NCBI GenBank assembly: GCA_003176075.1
Contig: PSRN01000292.1
Coordinates: forward strand, 1 to 6,970
DNA: 6,970 nucleotides
Direction: 5' to 3'
Origin: Bdellovibrio sp.
GTDB lineage: Bacteria > Bdellovibrionota > Bdellovibrionia > Bdellovibrionales > Bdellovibrionaceae
Below the pieces are notes generated by a model. The model saw only the letters and a list, made by a program, of their open reading frames with translations, was not told where the DNA came from and made no database searches. Made by a program: the position numbers and the translations under genes. This document shows positions 5,055-6,970 of this stretch, in pieces. Each line of letters starts with the position of its first letter. Position 1 is the stretch's first letter.

Positions 5055-6385
5055 GCCTTATCGATCAACAGCACTTCCAGCATGCTCGAATCAAAAGTTG
5101 GAATTCCAGTCGTCAGATGAACTTCTTTGCGCTGTGAAAATGAATCGTCAATAAAAATTGCCGCCCCGGGCGGCGGGGGTGCTGAAAGCCTCGACTTTCT
5201 GATATGATCGGCTTTTGATTCGGATTCGGCCAACCAAATGATTTCATCGAAAATTTCTGCAATTCTCAATGTTTTTAAATAAGAGGTTCGATCTTTTTCA
5301 AGGGACTTCGAAATGAGGATGATTCTCTTTTTCTCATTCAGGCATTGATAGAGAAACTTCACCAGATTCAAGTTGAACTGGCCTCGAAAAACAATTGTAT
5401 CGTCGAGGTCGACATAAACCGTGTCGTAAACGAAGTCATGTTCGTACCTATTGAGAAGACAGCGATCAATTCTGTACTGGCCTGGGTTGAGTAAAATTTC
5501 ATAGGGCAGTTGATAATGCTCATAGAGGTTTAAAAGGGGAAAGTTGATTCCTTGCACGCGATTGAGGGCCATGGTTCCGGCGATTCGCGCATCGATTTCG
5601 AGGAGTTTCAATTCGCCGTGTTCATCGGCTTTGACCTGAAAGAACCAGGCTCCCACCAGGGGAATATGCTTCAGAATAGCCCTTCCCCAATTTTGAAACA
5701 CCTCGTTGAGCGCGGGATTCACCGTTTGGGAATGCATCGAGGTTCCCATCCGAACTCGTTTGCGGGATCGTCCGGAGCAAAAAAGAAGCTCGCGGCGTCC
5801 GTTGGAAAAGCAATCAACCGTATATTCCTCCCCCGGCAGATACTCCTGGATGAGCAATCCATCCCGGTGGGCGCTGACCAAGCTTAAGAGTTGGACGTAT
5901 GTCTCCACTCGACAAGCACCTTGTGAGCCGTAGCCGAAATCCGGTTTCACAAAGACGGGAAACCTGCGCACATGTTCCGGACTTTTGAAAACCTTTGCCG
6001 TGGCGACATGTCCCAGGAGGGTCTCCAATGTTCGACTCTTTGATAGAACCACTTCTAAAACATCCGATGTTTGCATCAGGATATCGCAGGCGATGCGAGA
6101 GCGGACAGCAAGAAGTGCGGCGATGATGACGGAATTGCAAGGGTAGATAATGTCGATCTCATTTTCCAGGACAACTTGATTTAGCTCTGCAACCCAATTT
6201 GCATCGTTGATGGAGCCGATGACAAAATGTTGTTTAAAGGCAAACGGCGCGTGATTTTCAACGTTGCTCGAGACTGAAAATAGCTCCACCTCTTTTGCGA
6301 ATCGGAGCGCGCGCTGAATCTCCAAACCATTTTCAGTTCCGCCGGGAAACACCAGAACCTTCCAGAGAGGACGAGATTTAGCCAA
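5051..6385 (-). CDS. ATP-grasp ligase fused to a HAD-like domain
   Basis: Two-domain cytoplasmic protein of 444 aa. Residues 1-310 form a CarB/PylC-like ATP-grasp ligase: a pre-ATP-grasp Rossmann-like part starting KVLVFPGGTENGLEI, the ATP-binding lysine region VFVKPDFGYGSQG (144-156), the EYLPGEEYTVD hinge segment (181-191) and metal ligands in LEIDARIAGT (262-271; the second ligand is Asp where Asn is more usual). Residues 320-444 form a HAD domain: motif I VDLDDT (325-330), motif II ISKS (358-361), a lysine around 391 for motif III, and motif IV FIDDS (411-415). Such fusions occur in surface-polysaccharide loci and may activate a carboxylate as acyl-phosphate and ligate it to an amine; the exact reaction is unknown. 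TTG 6385 is chosen because GGAGGAGG lies 7 bases upstream; ATG 6412 is in frame but has no ribosome site. It overlaps the upstream gene by 8 bp and the propeller gene by 4 bp. Confidence 0.85.
   Translation of the reverse strand: MAKSRPLWKVLVFPGGTENGLEIQRALRFAKEVELFSVSSNVENHAPFAFKQHFVIGSINDANWVAELNQVVLENEIDIIYPCNSVIIAALLAVRSRIACDILMQTSDVLEVVLSKSRTLETLLGHVATAKVFKSPEHVRRFPVFVKPDFGYGSQGACRVETYVQLLSLVSAHRDGLLIQEYLPGEEYTVDCFSNGRRELLFCSGRSRKRVRMGTSMHSQTVNPALNEVFQNWGRAILKHIPLVGAWFFQVKADEHGELKLLEIDARIAGTMALNRVQGINFPLLNLYEHYQLPYEILLNPGQYRIDRCLLNRYEHDFVYDTVYVDLDDTIVFRGQFNLNLVKFLYQCLNEKKRIILISKSLEKDRTSYLKTLRIAEIFDEIIWLAESESKADHIRKSRLSAPPPPGAAIFIDDSFSQRKEVHLTTGIPTFDSSMLEVLLIDKA
5160..5174. repeat. GC-rich 15-bp palindrome in the HAD linker
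   Basis: GCCGCC-CCG-GGCGGC is a perfect 6-bp stem with a 3-base loop. It lies in the codons for the Pro/Ala-rich peptide SAPPPPGAA just before HAD motif IV. The stem uses the same six bases as the 25-bp array at 68-142, with arms in the opposite order and a different loop. Confidence 0.6.
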
Positions 6386-6869
6386 CCCATTGCCTCCTCC
6401 GGACAAAGGCATTCACGACACGAATAACGCCCCGAAGGCCAGCGGTTCTCTGGATGAAATGGGCCTTCTCGTGACCTAGAGACTCGATCACGCGCCGGTG
6501 GGCGAACAATTTTTCTTCAAAATTTCGATGGAGCGTGGAAAGGGGGTTCTCATCCGTCGCCAATTCAAAGAACTTCTTGTATGAGTAAATTCCTAATTTG
6601 CAGATCTTAAGAAATTCATCTGGATTTTGATGGATAAAATCCCTTATTGTTTCGGCGGCAAAAAGCTTATGTCCATGATCAACTTCTGAATACTTGATGG
6701 CCTCGCGACCCCAATAAAAACGAAGCCACTGGGGATTGGCTTTCAAATCCGGGTTGGTTCGGCCGACAATCCTAGAAAAAAGGTCAACATCCGTGATGGT
6801 CAAAAAACGCCGCAAAATCCATAAAGTTTCGAGGGCGTTTCGCTCGTGTTGATAGCCCCCATAACTCAA
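6378..6869 (-). CDS. Hypothetical protein, first visible gene of the - strand operon
   Basis: I do not recognise this 163-aa product. It is hydrophilic and mostly helical in character, with no signal peptide or membrane segment; it has clusters such as HERNALETLWILRRFL (8-23), NPQWLRFYWGREAIKYSE and a basic C-terminus ending RRRQWVG. It contains several histidines but no motif I can assign. The proposed start is TTG 6869, preceded by AAGGGG (6873-6878) at a short 3-base spacing. No ATG exists in the frame, which stays open up to a TAA at 6951-6953, so the protein could start further upstream (CTG 6905) or be the remaining part of a longer, broken gene. It ends 8 bp inside the ATP-grasp gene, so the two are probably translationally coupled and may act on the same substrate. 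Confidence 0.6.
   Translation of the reverse strand: MSYGGYQHERNALETLWILRRFLTITDVDLFSRIVGRTNPDLKANPQWLRFYWGREAIKYSEVDHGHKLFAAETIRDFIHQNPDEFLKICKLGIYSYKKFFELATDENPLSTLHRNFEEKLFAHRRVIESLGHEKAHFIQRTAGLRGVIRVVNAFVRRRQWVG
6393..6400 (-). promoter_or_regulatory. Strong Shine-Dalgarno site deciding the ATP-grasp start
   Basis: GGAGGAGG on the - strand lies inside the 3' end of the hypothetical gene, 7 bases before TTG 6385. It supports TTG 6385 over ATG 6412, which has no such site and would place this motif within the coding region. An out-of-frame ATG at 6390 is too close to the site to be used. Confidence 0.65.
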
Positions 6870-6895
6870 GTTCCCCTTGTTTGACCGAATTCGAT

Positions 6896-6927
6896 ATTCT
6901 AACAGGACTTTCCCAGAGAAAATTGAA
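6896..6927 (-). promoter_or_regulatory. Weak candidate promoter for the - strand operon
   Basis: TAGAAT (6901-6896) matches the sigma-70 -10 box at five of six positions and is about 27 bases upstream of the proposed TTG start. A poor -35 (TTCAAT, 6927-6922) is 20 bases further upstream, longer than the preferred spacing. Such matches are common by chance in AT-rich DNA, and transcription could equally come from a gene beyond the window. Confidence 0.2.
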
Positions 6928-6970
6928 AAAGTCGCTGGGATTTCTTTGATTTATCAGGTTTTCCTCGGTT

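Overview
The window is a stretch of a cell-surface polysaccharide (O-antigen or capsule type) gene cluster from a Gram-negative bacterium. A paired ABC-2 permease and short ABC ATPase of the Wzm/Wzt (KpsM/KpsT-like) type only makes sense in a cell that exports undecaprenyl- or lipid-linked glycan across an inner membrane. The surrounding genes are all of tailoring or precursor type. Base composition is mixed, near 50 percent GC by eye. Several genes appear to use TTG starts. Short GC-rich palindromes are scattered through gene ends and coding regions. I cannot name the genus; an environmental lineage with a repeat-rich genome fits, but that is inference.

Layout. The left part (1-2927) is read on the + strand: possibly the 3' end of an upstream gene carrying a 25-bp tandem repeat array (68-142), then wzm (163-963), wzt (947-1720, overlapping wzm) and a sulfotransferase-like gene with a C-terminal coiled coil (1731-2927). 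These are tightly packed and look like one operon. The right part (3083-6869) is read on the - strand, in transcription order: an unrecognised 163-aa protein (6869-6378), an ATP-grasp ligase fused to a HAD domain (6385-5051), a five-bladed beta-propeller glycosidase-like protein (5054-4113, ATGA overlap with the previous gene) and a FemAB/GNAT-like acyltransferase (4033-3083). The two operons converge on a 155-bp gap.

How they may work together (inference). ATP-grasp/HAD, propeller and FemAB-like proteins probably build or attach a non-sugar substituent, for example an amino acid or acyl group on a sugar. The sulfotransferase may add sulfate. Wzm/Wzt exports the product. No glycosyltransferase is complete inside the window.

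The most unusual feature is the palindromic DNA. A 162-bp imperfect palindrome with perfect 24-bp terminal arms (2938-3099) swallows the last codons of the FemAB-like gene. A 70-bp near-perfect palindrome with 34-bp arms (4040-4109) sits directly upstream of its probable start. That gene is therefore bracketed by two different foldback sequences. In addition, a 29-bp repeat family occurs in frame inside two unrelated genes (sulfotransferase and propeller), adding short Gly/Ala/Glu/Asp-rich peptides. A GC palindrome lies in the HAD linker of the ATP-grasp gene. Together they suggest one or more families of small mobile palindromic elements that have colonised genes and gene borders here.
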